From Alcaligenaceae bacterium (GTDB taxonomy: Bacteria; Pseudomonadota; Gammaproteobacteria; Burkholderiales; Burkholderiaceae_B): a DNA stretch of 15,137 bases. A program made the translations under genes and the position numbers. The stretch is from contig JAJUJN010000013.1 in the NCBI GenBank assembly GCA_029265335.1, forward strand, positions 1-15,137, read 5' to 3'. Below are positions 1 through 8,096 of this stretch, in pieces. The notes below the pieces were generated by a model. It ran no database searches. It had not been told where the DNA came from and was given only the letters and a program-made list of their open reading frames with translations. Every line of letters begins with the position of its first letter. The stretch's first letter is position 1.

Positions 1-185
1 GCCCGCCGCCCGGCAATGGCCTTGGCGTACTTTTGCCAGGCTGCGAGCAGCGCAGCGCGGGAATAGACGAAGAGGGGCGTGCCGTGCTGTTCGGCAAGCT
101 GGCGCAGCGCCAATTGTTCAACGTGAAGCTCGTGGTTTTGATAATGAAACCAGGGGTAGCCGACGGGGTCGCGTGTGAGAGACAT
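1..185 (-). CDS. lysA: Diaminopimelate decarboxylase, N-terminal part (cut by window edge)
   Basis: The first 61 codons are visible, starting at the ATG read from 185 to 183; the rest lies left of the window. The N-terminus reads FHYQNHELHVEQLAL, then LAEQHGTPLFVYS and an AL-rich helix. This is the typical opening of LysA, where the segment before the TIM barrel ends in GTPL-(Y/F)-VYS. The enzyme is a cytoplasmic PLP-dependent decarboxylase converting meso-diaminopimelate to L-lysine, the last step of lysine synthesis. The PLP lysine should lie just beyond the visible part, so catalytic residues cannot be checked. It starts 22 nt after the lptM stop on the same strand, so the two are probably co-transcribed. 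Other group IV decarboxylases (ornithine/arginine type) are less likely given this N-terminus and the lptM neighbour. Confidence 0.88.
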   Translation of the reverse strand, partial: MSLTRDPVGYPWFHYQNHELHVEQLALRQLAEQHGTPLFVYSRAALLAAWQKYAKAIAGRR

Positions 186-207
186 GGTGAGTACAACAAC
201 AGAGGGG

Positions 208-339
208 TCAGGAAGCGGCGGATGCCGCGGCGGCGGGCTCCGGGAGATACAGGGGCCCTTTTTGTCCGCAGCCTGCCAGCGCAAGATTGAGTACGGCGAA
301 GGCTACAATGAGGTAGGTTCTCCTCGGTAGAGGAGACAT
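208..339 (-). CDS. lptM: LPS-assembly lipoprotein LptM (YifL-like), 43 aa
   Basis: A very small lipoprotein precursor. Its n-region is basic (MSPLPRRT), followed by a hydrophobic stretch and the lipobox LAGC at about residues 21-24, directly continued by GQKGPLYLP. The CGQKGPLYLP block is the hallmark of the LptM/YifL family. The predicted mature protein is only about 20 residues, lipid-anchored in the outer membrane through Cys24, and ends in an Ala/Pro/Ser tail. Family members associate with the LptD-LptE translocon and help LptD mature. The frame stays open upstream to 411, but that part is antisense to cyaY, so the ATG at 339 was chosen; an ATG at 354 (MREKLMSPL) is a plausible alternative. 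No clear Shine-Dalgarno is seen for either. It is followed after 22 nt by lysA. Confidence 0.85.
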   Translation of the reverse strand: MSPLPRRTYLIVAFAVLNLALAGCGQKGPLYLPEPAAAASAAS

Positions 340-367
340 GAGTTTTTCGCGCATGGCAGGTCGCAAA

Positions 368-700
368 ATGATGACAGAAAGTGAATTTCTTACCGTTGCT
401 GACGGTATCATGAAACGTATCCAGGCTCAGGCCGACTACTGGTTCGATGAGCTTGAAATTGAAGTGGAAGCCGAGCGTAGCGGCGGAGTGCTCACTCTCA
501 AGTTCGATAATGGCGCCGAAGTGGTGGTGAACGGCCAGCCGCCCTTGCGAGAAATGTGGTTGGCGGCCCCTGCCGGGGGCTACCATTATCGCTTCGAAGA
601 CGGCGTCTGGCGCGATACCCGTGGGGGTCCCGATCTGGCGGAAGCCTTGTCGCAAGTTTGCACCGAGGCCGCTGGCAAACCTTTGCAGGTAAGTATCTGA
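368..700 (+). CDS. cyaY: Frataxin-like iron-binding protein CyaY
   Basis: A 110-residue protein, close to the usual 105-110 aa for bacterial frataxins. It begins MMTESEFLTVADGIM, an N-terminal helix, with an acidic stretch DELEIEVEAE at about 30-39. The beta-sheet core follows, including LTLKFDNGAEVVVN, then QPPLREMWLAAPAGGYHYRF and W(R)D(T)R with a closing helix; this is the family fold. CyaY binds iron through the acidic ridge and modulates Fe-S cluster assembly on the IscS/IscU complex in the cytoplasm. The frame is open back to 338, but the tandem ATGs at 368 and 371 lie 7 and 10 nt after a GGCAGG ribosome-binding site (355-360) and match the family N-terminus, so 368 was taken. It is divergent from lptM with a 28-nt gap, so promoter elements of each must lie inside the other gene's coding region. 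Confidence 0.93.
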   Translation: MMTESEFLTVADGIMKRIQAQADYWFDELEIEVEAERSGGVLTLKFDNGAEVVVNGQPPLREMWLAAPAGGYHYRFEDGVWRDTRGGPDLAEALSQVCTEAAGKPLQVSI

Positions 701-706
701 TCACCC

Positions 707-738
707 GCCATAGGCGGCGCTCACGGGCCGCCTATGGC
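707..738. terminator. Perfect 12-bp inverted repeat between convergent cyaY and ponA
   Basis: The arms at 707-718 (GCCATAGGCGGC) and 727-738 (GCCGCCTATGGC) are exact reverse complements around an 8-nt loop. The element begins 7 nt after the cyaY stop and ends 13 nt before the ponA stop, the expected place for a bidirectional terminator. Neither side has a T-run, so it is not a canonical intrinsic terminator. It could instead be a 3'-end stabilising hairpin or act with Rho. The repeat is certain; its function is inferred. Confidence 0.55.
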
Positions 739-751
739 TGACTCCCACGCC

Positions 752-3283
752 TCAGGGCACCATCATGGTGCCGCCCCAGGTGTCGCGCGAGTTATTCTGT
801 GCCCGATTGGCGGTGCTGTTGCCGCCGGCTGCCGGCTGCGCAGGCTGGTGCTGTAGTGGCACGTCGGGCTGGGCCCGGGTCGCAGCCTCTTGATCGCCAC
901 CCCCGAAGATGCGCTCCAGCGGCGAGCGAGGCGCTTGCGCTACGGCTTCATTCACCCCCAGGGTTTCGAGTAGGTCGCGCAAGGGGTCTTCGTCGAGGCC
1001 AATGCTGGCGATGGCCTGGCCGGGCGGGAATTCTTCAAAGAACACGGTGCCTTCGGCATGCAACAAGCCCTTGGGTTCGGGCAGTCGCTTTTCGGGCACA
1101 TCTTTCAAAGCCGTTTCCATGAAGTTGAGCCACACCGGCAAGGCGGCGCCGCCGCCGGGTTCGCCCTGACCCAAGGAGCGAGGTTGGTCGAAGCCCATCC
1201 AGGCCACGCCTACCAAACTGGGCGTGTAGCCGGCAAACCAGGCGTCGACCGAGTCGTTGGTGGTGCCGGTTTTGCCAGCTACATCGGAGCGACCCAGCGC
1301 CGATGCGCGCCGGGCCGTGCCACTGGCCACGTTGTTGCGCATCAGGCTATCGGCAACATAGGCGGTGCGGGCATCGATCACTCGGGCCGACGCGTTACCG
1401 GCGAGAATGGGCTGGGCCTGCATGAGCACCTGCCCCTCGGTATCGGTGACGTGCGTGATGAGATGTGGAGGCACCTGGTAGCCGCCGTTGGCAAACACCG
1501 CGTAAGCGGCGGCCATCTGCAATGGAGTGACTTCGCCCGCGCCCAATGCCATGGTGAGGTAAGGCGGGTGTCGCTCGGGCTGGAAGCCGAAGCGACTGAT
1601 GTATTCCTGAGCGTATTTGGGGCCAATGGCGTCGAGCACTCGGATGGAAACCATATTGCGCGACCTCGCCAGACCTTCCTTGAGGGTCATGGAGTCGGCG
1701 TAGGTGTTGCCATAGTTTTTTGGTGTCCAGCGCTCGCCACCGGGGTGCGTAGGTTCGAGCACATAAGGTTGGTCGGAGATGCGAGTGGCGGGGGTAAGCC
1801 CGCGCTCGAGCGCCGCCGCATAGACAAAGGGCTTGAAGCTTGAGCCCGGCTGTCGCCAGGCCTGGGTAACGCGATTGAACTTGCCCAGATCGAAGTCGAA
1901 GCCGCCCATCATGGCTTTGATCGCGCCGTCGTCGGGCGACAACGCCACCAGCGCCGCCTGAACCTGGGGCAACTGGGTGAGCTCCCAACCGTCGGCACCC
2001 TGATACACACGCACCACGGCGCCGCGACGAATGCGTCGCGAGTCGGAGGCATTGCTGGCCAGGCCAGGCTTGGCAAATGCCAGGCCCTTGCCTTCGATGG
2101 CGAGGATTTCATTGGAGCTGCGGGCCACCACCACGCGTTCGGGGCTGGCTTCGAGCACCACGGCCGCGAGGAGATTGTCGCTGTCGGGGTGTTCGCTGAG
2201 GATCTCGTCGAGGAGAGTGTCGAGTTCGTCGGTATCCAGCCCCTGCGGCAGGTCGGCCACCGCTTCGGGGCCGCGGAAGCCGCGGCGACGGTCGTAATCA
2301 AAAATACCTTCGCGCACGGCGCGCCAGGCGTCTTGCTGGAGTTTGGAATCGACAGTGGTGTATACGTTCAGGCCACGGGTGTAGGTTTCGTCGCCATAGA
2401 TGTCGTAAACCAGTTGTCGCGCCAGCTCGGCCACATATTTGGCGTTGGCCTGCAATGAGGGGCCGTCTTCGCGACTGCGTGAGCGCAGGCGGATTTCTTC
2501 GGCCATGGCGGCGTCGTAGGTTTCGGGCGAGATATAACCCAGGCCCAACATGCGATTGAGCACGTAGTGCTGACGCACTTCAGCACGCGGAAAGTTACTG
2601 CGCGGGTTGAAGCGCGAGGGCGCCTTGGGAATGCCAGCCAGCATGGCAGCCTCGGCCACGCTCACTTCGCGCAGGGGCTTGCCGAAATAGGTTTGAGCGG
2701 CAGCTTCGAAACCGTACGAACGATGACCCAGATAGATCTGGTTGATGTACAGCTCGAGGATTTCGTCTTTGCTGAGGTTGGCTTCGATCTTGAGGGTAAG
2801 AAGCAGCTCGTAGAACTTGCGCGACCAGGTTTTTTCCGAAGACTGGTAGAAGTTGCGCGCCACCTGCATGGTGATGGTGCTGGCCCCCTGTACCTTGCGC
2901 ATTTCACGCAGGTTGATGAGCGCCGCTCGCGCCACGCCCGCCAGATCGATGCCGTGGTGTTCGTAGAAACGGTCGTCTTCGGCCGCCAGAATGGCCTGCT
3001 TGAGCGATTCGGGCACCTCCTGGATAGGCACCACGCGCCGTCGCTCCTCGCCAAATTCGCCGATGAGCATTTGATCGGCCGTGTACACCCGCAGTGGGAT
3101 CTTGGGACGGTAATCCACCAGGGCATCGAGTGCCGGCAGATTGGGCCAGGCCAGCGCGAGCGCCAGACCCAATACGAGAGCGCCACTGACCGCCAGCCCA
3201 ATGCCGATAGCCAGTAAGCCTAAAAGCCAGCGCAGGATACCGGCGCCGGGTGAAGAGGCAGATGTGCGAGAGGATTTGGCCAT
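752..3283 (-). CDS. ponA: Penicillin-binding protein 1A (bifunctional peptidoglycan glycosyltransferase/transpeptidase)
   Basis: An 843-residue class A PBP. A short cytoplasmic tail and one membrane anchor (about 15-46) precede the GT51 glycosyltransferase domain (about 65-240), with AEDDRFYEHHG around catalytic Glu102 and GASTITMQVARNFY at 133-146. A linker/OB-like region of about 300-430 includes the insertion typical of proteobacterial PBP1A. The transpeptidase domain carries SSFK at 481-484 (nucleophile Ser481), SRN at 541-543 and KTGT at 671-674, so all three penicillin-binding motifs are intact. The C-terminal 50 or so residues are low-complexity and rich in Gln, Asn, Ala and Pro. The enzyme polymerises lipid II and crosslinks stem peptides at the outer face of the inner membrane. 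The start at 3283 gives the basic MAKSSR n-region; its ribosome-binding site is weak. It is divergent from aroK, without the pilMNOPQ genes found at this spot in other proteobacteria. Confidence 0.96.
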   Translation of the reverse strand: MAKSSRTSASSPGAGILRWLLGLLAIGIGLAVSGALVLGLALALAWPNLPALDALVDYRPKIPLRVYTADQMLIGEFGEERRRVVPIQEVPESLKQAILAAEDDRFYEHHGIDLAGVARAALINLREMRKVQGASTITMQVARNFYQSSEKTWSRKFYELLLTLKIEANLSKDEILELYINQIYLGHRSYGFEAAAQTYFGKPLREVSVAEAAMLAGIPKAPSRFNPRSNFPRAEVRQHYVLNRMLGLGYISPETYDAAMAEEIRLRSRSREDGPSLQANAKYVAELARQLVYDIYGDETYTRGLNVYTTVDSKLQQDAWRAVREGIFDYDRRRGFRGPEAVADLPQGLDTDELDTLLDEILSEHPDSDNLLAAVVLEASPERVVVARSSNEILAIEGKGLAFAKPGLASNASDSRRIRRGAVVRVYQGADGWELTQLPQVQAALVALSPDDGAIKAMMGGFDFDLGKFNRVTQAWRQPGSSFKPFVYAAALERGLTPATRISDQPYVLEPTHPGGERWTPKNYGNTYADSMTLKEGLARSRNMVSIRVLDAIGPKYAQEYISRFGFQPERHPPYLTMALGAGEVTPLQMAAAYAVFANGGYQVPPHLITHVTDTEGQVLMQAQPILAGNASARVIDARTAYVADSLMRNNVASGTARRASALGRSDVAGKTGTTNDSVDAWFAGYTPSLVGVAWMGFDQPRSLGQGEPGGGAALPVWLNFMETALKDVPEKRLPEPKGLLHAEGTVFFEEFPPGQAIASIGLDEDPLRDLLETLGVNEAVAQAPRSPLERIFGGGDQEAATRAQPDVPLQHQPAQPAAGGNSTANRAQNNSRDTWGGTMMVP

Positions 3284-3364
3284 ATTGAAATTCTAGAACG
3301 GGAGGCTATTGGGGGCGCGAAAAGCCGGCGTACTCAAGGGGAAAACCCGGCAAACTGTCGGTTT

Positions 3365-3394
3365 TTGGGCACAACGCCCGGGCAGTGGGATAAT
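3365..3394 (+). promoter_or_regulatory. Candidate sigma-70 promoter for aroK-aroB-dgt
   Basis: TTGGGC (3365-3370) and GATAAT (3389-3394) are separated by 18 bp, giving a predicted transcript start near 3401, about 25 nt before the chosen aroK start. It is the best promoter-like match in the 142-bp divergent spacer between ponA and aroK. No convincing promoter was seen for ponA on the opposite strand. If real, it argues against using the upstream ATG at 3393 as the aroK start. Confidence 0.45.
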
Positions 3395-3425
3395 GCGGGA
3401 GAATCTGCAATACGACACAACTGAG

Positions 3426-4022
3426 ATGGCCGACCCCAACGCTCCGAGCCCCGATCCATTCGCCGAAGATGCCGCATCGGTGCCGATTTTTCTGGTAGGC
3501 ATGCCCGGTGCGGGCAAAACCACCATTGGCAAATCGTTGGCGCGAACTCTGGGGCGCCGGTTTTTTGATATCGATCACGAACTGGAAGAACGTTGCGGCG
3601 TGCGCATACCAACGATCTTCGACCTCGAAGGCGAAGAGGGGTTCCGCAAGCGCGAAGCTTGCGCGCTCGACGAGTACACGCGTCTGCCCGGCATTGTACT
3701 CGCCACCGGCGGTGGGGCCGTGCTGTCGCCCCAGAACCGTGAACACTTGCGCCAGCGTGGCTTGGTGCTTTACCTGAAAGCCAGGCCAGCCGATCTGTTT
3801 GCACGCACGCGCTACGACCGCAATCGGCCGCTGTTGCAAAACGCCGATCCGCAAGGGGTGCTGGCGCGTCTGCTGGAAGAACGCGGCCCGCTCTATGAAG
3901 AAGTGGCCGATCTTGTGATCGAAACCGGGCGCACGTCGGTGGCGCAGCTGGTGCGGCGCGTGCTGCCGCTGGTGCGCCATAGCTTGAGGGAGTATGAATC
4001 GACATGCAACAGGTCGACGTAA
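3426..4022 (+). CDS. aroK: Shikimate kinase
   Basis: A 198-aa protein that phosphorylates shikimate to shikimate-3-phosphate with ATP, the fifth step of the shikimate pathway, in the cytoplasm. Visible motifs are the Walker A loop GMPGAGKTT (25-33), the shikimate/Mg-binding DID (48-50), FRKRE (73-77) with the substrate-binding Arg, and GGG (95-97). The RxxRPLL lid segment follows further on. About 18 residues precede the first beta-strand and are not part of the conserved fold. The frame is open from 3309, with an earlier ATG at 3393. The ATG at 3426 was chosen because the earlier codon falls in a promoter-like -10 box and the family core starts soon after 3426. The ribosome-binding site is weak in either case. 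The 3' end overlaps aroB by 19 nt, pointing to translational coupling. Confidence 0.94.
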   Translation: MADPNAPSPDPFAEDAASVPIFLVGMPGAGKTTIGKSLARTLGRRFFDIDHELEERCGVRIPTIFDLEGEEGFRKREACALDEYTRLPGIVLATGGGAVLSPQNREHLRQRGLVLYLKARPADLFARTRYDRNRPLLQNADPQGVLARLLEERGPLYEEVADLVIETGRTSVAQLVRRVLPLVRHSLREYESTCNRST

Positions 4023-5112
4023 ACACTGCGGGCGGTAGCTATCCCATTCGCATTGGCAAGGGTCGCCTTGATGCTTTGGGCGACGCGGTTCCGGCGGATG
4101 CCTCGCGCATTGCCCTGGTAACCAACCCTACGGTGGCGGAGCATTACGGGGAACGAGCACGTCGCGCTCTGGCCGACAGTGGCAAAGAGGTCACCTTGCT
4201 CACTGTGCCCGACGGCGAAGCCCATAAAACCATGGCCACGCTGCAGCACATTCTCGACACCCTGCTGCAGCAGCGTTTCGATCGTCGGTGTTTGCTGGTG
4301 GCGCTGGGTGGTGGGGTGATTGGTGACATCACCGGGTTTGCCGCGGCGATCTTTCTGCGCGGGGTGCGCTTCCTGCAAGTGCCCACCACCTTGCTGGCGC
4401 AGGTGGATTCTTCGGTGGGTGGCAAAACGGGGGTCAACCACGTTTCGGGCAAAAACCTCATTGGCGCTTTTTATCAGCCCATCGGTGTGGAGATCGACAC
4501 CGACCTGCTGCGTACCCTGCCCAGTCGCGAAGTGAGCGCCGGCTTGGCCGAGGTCATCAAGTACGGCTGCATTCTCGATGCCGAGTTTTTCGCCTGGTGC
4601 GAGCAGCACGCCGCCGACCTGCGCGCCCTCGATCCCGCTGCCTTGCAATACGCCATCGCCAGGTCGTGCGAGCTCAAGGCGCAAGTGGTGGGCCGCGACG
4701 AGCGCGAGTCCGGCGAGCGAGCCATTCTTAATTTTGGCCACACTTTTGGGCACGCGATCGAAGCCGGCCTGGGTTTCGGCGAATGGTTGCACGGCGAGGC
4801 GGTGGGTTGCGGCATGGTGATGGCGGCGCAGCTCTCGTCGCTCACTTGCGGCCTCCCCACCAACGCGGTGGAACGAATCCGCGCACTGGTGGCCGCCATA
4901 GGCTGCCCCGTGCAGGCGCCGCCCCTCAATGGTCCGCAACAGTGGGTAGAACTCATGCAAGGCGACAAAAAAGTCACGGCCGGGCAGATCCGTTTTGTGC
5001 TCTTGCCTGAACTGGGCCGGGCCCAGGTTTCGGCTGTCCCCAACGGGCCTCTGCAGGAGGTGCTCGAAGCCACCCGCAACCTGGCCGCATCCTCTGCGGG
5101 AGTACCCCCTGC

Positions 5113-5116
<4 letters not shown>
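4004..5116 (+). CDS. aroB: 3-Dehydroquinate synthase
   Basis: A 370-aa enzyme converting DAHP to 3-dehydroquinate, the second shikimate-pathway step, using NAD and a divalent metal. The NAD-binding segment contains GGGVIGD (102-108), followed by [21 protein letters not shown] (126-146). The metal ligands are recognisable as Glu183 (in AEVIKYG), His246 (in NFGHTFGH) and His263 (in WLHGEA). The length is normal for the family (about 360). The start lies inside the end of aroK and the stop overlaps the next start as ATGA, so the three genes form one coupled transcription unit. The pairing of aroK and aroB is conserved across beta- and gammaproteobacteria. The last 15 or so residues are an Ala/Ser/Pro tail beyond the conserved core. 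Confidence 0.96.
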
Positions 5117-6264
<1,148 letters not shown>

Positions 6265-6351
6265 AACACAGATTTCTGCGTTACCCTTGCGGTTCATGCG
6301 AGCACGCTGTGCTGGCTCACCTTTCATTTTTTGCAGAATCATTCCGATTAC

Positions 6352-7107
6352 ATGAGCTATCAGGTCCTCTCACGTCAGAACCATCAAAATCTTCGCCTGC
6401 GTGCCACGCCGCAACCCTGGGCTTTCGCCCGTGATCGGGCCTTTGTGGGCCTGGTGGCGGCAGAGCTCGCCGAAGCCGTGCGCGCCTTTCCCGTGGCATT
6501 TCGGGTGCAAGGTGAGCAAGCCGGCATGGTGGGGCTGCTGGGTTTCGGCAAGCAGAACCTGTTCATCGACGACAAGGGCCAGTGGCAGGGCTCTTATATT
6601 CCAGGCGTTTTGCGCGCCTGGCCCTTTGCCCTGGTGCGCAAAGATGATCAGCAGGTGGTGGTGGTAGATACCGACGCCGACCGGTTGAGCGATACCGACG
6701 GCGAGTTGCTGTTCACGGAAAACGGCGAGCCTGGCGAGCGCCTGCAGAAGATCATCGAATTCCTGCGCATGATGGCGCAACAAGAAATGCTCACTCAGCG
6801 TGGCGTAGCCTCTATACGCCAGCTCGAGCTGCTCGAGCCTTGGGAGCCCGTGGTCAAAAAAGCCGATGGCCAGCCGCTCAAGTTGCAAGGCCTCCACCAA
6901 GTGGATCAAAAACGCTTTGGCGAATTGAGCGACGAAGACTTCCTCACCTTGCGTCGCGAAGGCGGTCTACCGCTCATTTACGCACATGCGCTGTCGTTGC
7001 GCAGCATTCACCTGCTCGAAAAGCTGGCGCAGAAGCAGCCCGAAGCGCCCATTCAGGCCAACCTGCCGCCCACCATCGACCTGAGCGACGAATACCTCAA
7101 GTTCTAG
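6352..7107 (+). CDS. sapC: SapC family protein (S-layer/type I secretion associated, function unknown)
   Basis: A 251-aa soluble protein with no signal peptide or membrane segment. The N-terminal half fits the SapC family: HQNLRLRATPQPWAFARD, then VGLVAAELAEAVRAFPVAF, GLLGFGKQNLFIDDKGQW and YIPGVLRAWPFAL, the recurring FPVAF / G-NLF-D / YIP-LR-WPF pattern. The family is named after sapC of Campylobacter fetus, the first gene of sapCDEF, whose sapDEF products form the type I exporter for S-layer proteins; the biochemical role of SapC is unknown. Here a complete type I system lies about 1 kb downstream, which fits that association. An in-frame TTG at 6331 could extend it by seven residues, but the ATG at 6352 gives the usual MSYQVL-type start. 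Its stop shares a CTAG with the stop of the convergent regulator gene. No clear promoter was found in the 87-nt gap after dgt. Confidence 0.82.
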   Translation: MSYQVLSRQNHQNLRLRATPQPWAFARDRAFVGLVAAELAEAVRAFPVAFRVQGEQAGMVGLLGFGKQNLFIDDKGQWQGSYIPGVLRAWPFALVRKDDQQVVVVDTDADRLSDTDGELLFTENGEPGERLQKIIEFLRMMAQQEMLTQRGVASIRQLELLEPWEPVVKKADGQPLKLQGLHQVDQKRFGELSDEDFLTLRREGGLPLIYAHALSLRSIHLLEKLAQKQPEAPIQANLPPTIDLSDEYLKF

Positions 7108-7913
7108 GCTGGGTTTTCGGTGTCGGCGGGTGTGTCGTCGGGAGTCTTCTCGGTTGCTTCCCGCCGTCGGGAGGCGGCACTGCTCTTGCTGCTGCGTTTG
7201 GTCGCGCCGCCCTTGCTCACCCGCAGATTCATTTCGCCGCGGGCCAACTTGGCCAGCGCCTGCGGGTTGCGCACGATCAGGCGGCGATTGTCTTTTTCCA
7301 CGATCTGATTGGCGAACAGGGCCTGCATGGCGCGTGACACGGTTTCGCGACTCACGTTGGCCGTAATGGCGATGGCCTGTTGACTGGGCAGATTCTCGAT
7401 GGTCACGAGATCGTCTTTCCAGGTGCGGGCCGAACCGTGCAGTACGGCATAGATGCGCGAGAAGGCTCGCGCCATGCCGAGTACGGAGCGGATGTGCGAC
7501 GACTGCCGGATGGTGTGACACAGGCGCAGCAGTATGCGCTCCGCGACCACCGGATATTGTGTAAAAATACGTCGCGCCGCACTGCCCGGCAGCAGGCCTA
7601 CCACCGAGGTGGTAGTGGCTACGATCGAAGCCGACCTCGGGCCGCCGTCGATCACTGCCAGTTCGCCAAGATAGTCGCCGGGCTCCACAAAGTGCAGGCC
7701 CACCTCGCGACCGTCTTCCGAGGGGGCGATAACCTGCAAGCGGCCGGAAACCAGCAGCACGAGTTCATCGCCGCTGGATCCTTTGTGAATCACATAGGCG
7801 CGTTTTTCGTGTTGTTCGAAACGCGTCAGAACTGCCAGTTCCTGCAGGACGCTGTCGTCCAGACCAGCAAGGAGCTTTTGCTGACGCAGGGCTTCCAGAG
7901 GCGAAAAGGCCAC
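7104..7913 (-). CDS. CRP/FNR-family transcription regulator, CRP-like
   Basis: Encodes 269 aa from the GTG at 7913. An N-terminal cyclic-nucleotide-binding beta-barrel (about 10-125) contains GDYLGELAVIDGGPRSAS, with the phosphate-binding-cassette GEL (84-86) and Arg93-Ser94, equivalent to the cAMP-contacting residues of E. coli CRP. A long dimerisation helix follows. The C-terminal winged helix has recognition helix SRETVSR (RETVSR at 189-194), matching the CRP RETVxR residues that read TGTGA. An unusual tail of about 38 residues (231-269) is first Lys/Arg/Ser-rich, then acidic and Pro-rich. The frame is open to a GTG at 8003, but that codon lies inside a CRP-type palindrome and would add about 30 non-homologous residues, so the internal GTG was chosen. 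Divergent from the secretion operon, it probably regulates that operon and itself. The effector (cAMP or other) is inferred, not shown. Confidence 0.86.
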   Translation of the reverse strand: MAFSPLEALRQQKLLAGLDDSVLQELAVLTRFEQHEKRAYVIHKGSSGDELVLLVSGRLQVIAPSEDGREVGLHFVEPGDYLGELAVIDGGPRSASIVATTTSVVGLLPGSAARRIFTQYPVVAERILLRLCHTIRQSSHIRSVLGMARAFSRIYAVLHGSARTWKDDLVTIENLPSQQAIAITANVSRETVSRAMQALFANQIVEKDNRRLIVRNPQALAKLARGEMNLRVSKGGATKRSSKSSAASRRREATEKTPDDTPADTENPA

Positions 7914-7988
7914 GACGTTTCCGGTGGAGGGTGCGGGAATTGATCGAGCCTCGATTCTACCTCGTACGCAGGGCTTTCCCCTAAAACT

Positions 7989-8004
7989 TGTGATGAGAGT
8001 CACG
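7989..8004. promoter_or_regulatory. CRP-type operator 1
   Basis: TGTGATGAGAGTCACG matches the CRP consensus TGTGA-N6-TCACA at 9 of 10 specified bases. It lies in the divergent region between the CRP-like gene and the type I secretion genes. Its centre (7996.5) would be at about -60.5 relative to a start predicted from the -10 box at 8045-8050, close to a class I activator position. It overlaps the longest possible open frame of the regulator, suggesting autoregulation. Confidence 0.7.
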
Positions 8005-8020
8005 TATAGTGCCGAAAATA

Positions 8021-8036
8021 TGTGATGGTCGTCACA
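8021..8036. promoter_or_regulatory. CRP-type operator 2 (perfect consensus)
   Basis: TGTGATGGTCGTCACA is an exact TGTGA-N6-TCACA palindrome, and the flanking A and T at 8020 and 8037 extend the symmetry. Its centre is 32 bp from that of operator 1, about three helical turns, so two dimers would sit on the same DNA face. Relative to the predicted secretion-operon start it is centred near -28.5, overlapping the -35/spacer region, which would fit repression or competition rather than simple class II activation. Confidence 0.78.
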
Positions 8037-8041
8037 TTCGG

Positions 8042-8050
8042 TGCTACTAT
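8042..8050 (+). promoter_or_regulatory. Candidate extended -10 promoter element for the type I secretion operon
   Basis: TGCTACTAT has the extended -10 form TG-N-TAnnnT, with TACTAT at 8045-8050. There is no good -35 hexamer at the right distance, because that position is occupied by operator 2, as expected for an activator-dependent or occluded promoter. The predicted start is near 8057, about 40 nt before the ATG at 8097. Confidence 0.4.
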
Positions 8051-8096
8051 TCGCCGATCCGGCAAGCGGGCCGGTGTCTCCATACTGTGAGTGGTC

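Noticed and set aside
3309..3425. N-terminal extension of aroK from 3309 or 3393
   Set aside because: The extra residues have no shikimate-kinase character, and the stretch contains a better promoter match than start site.
6301..6330. Small hairpin (AGCAC-gct-GTGCT, 6301-6313) before a T-rich stretch after dgt, as a rho-independent terminator
   Set aside because: The stem is only 5 bp, and the Ts are interrupted and begin too far from it.
7940..7953. FNR-type half site TTGAT at 7940-7944
   Set aside because: No matching ATCAA at the required distance, and the regulator has a CRP-type recognition helix and no N-terminal cysteine cluster.
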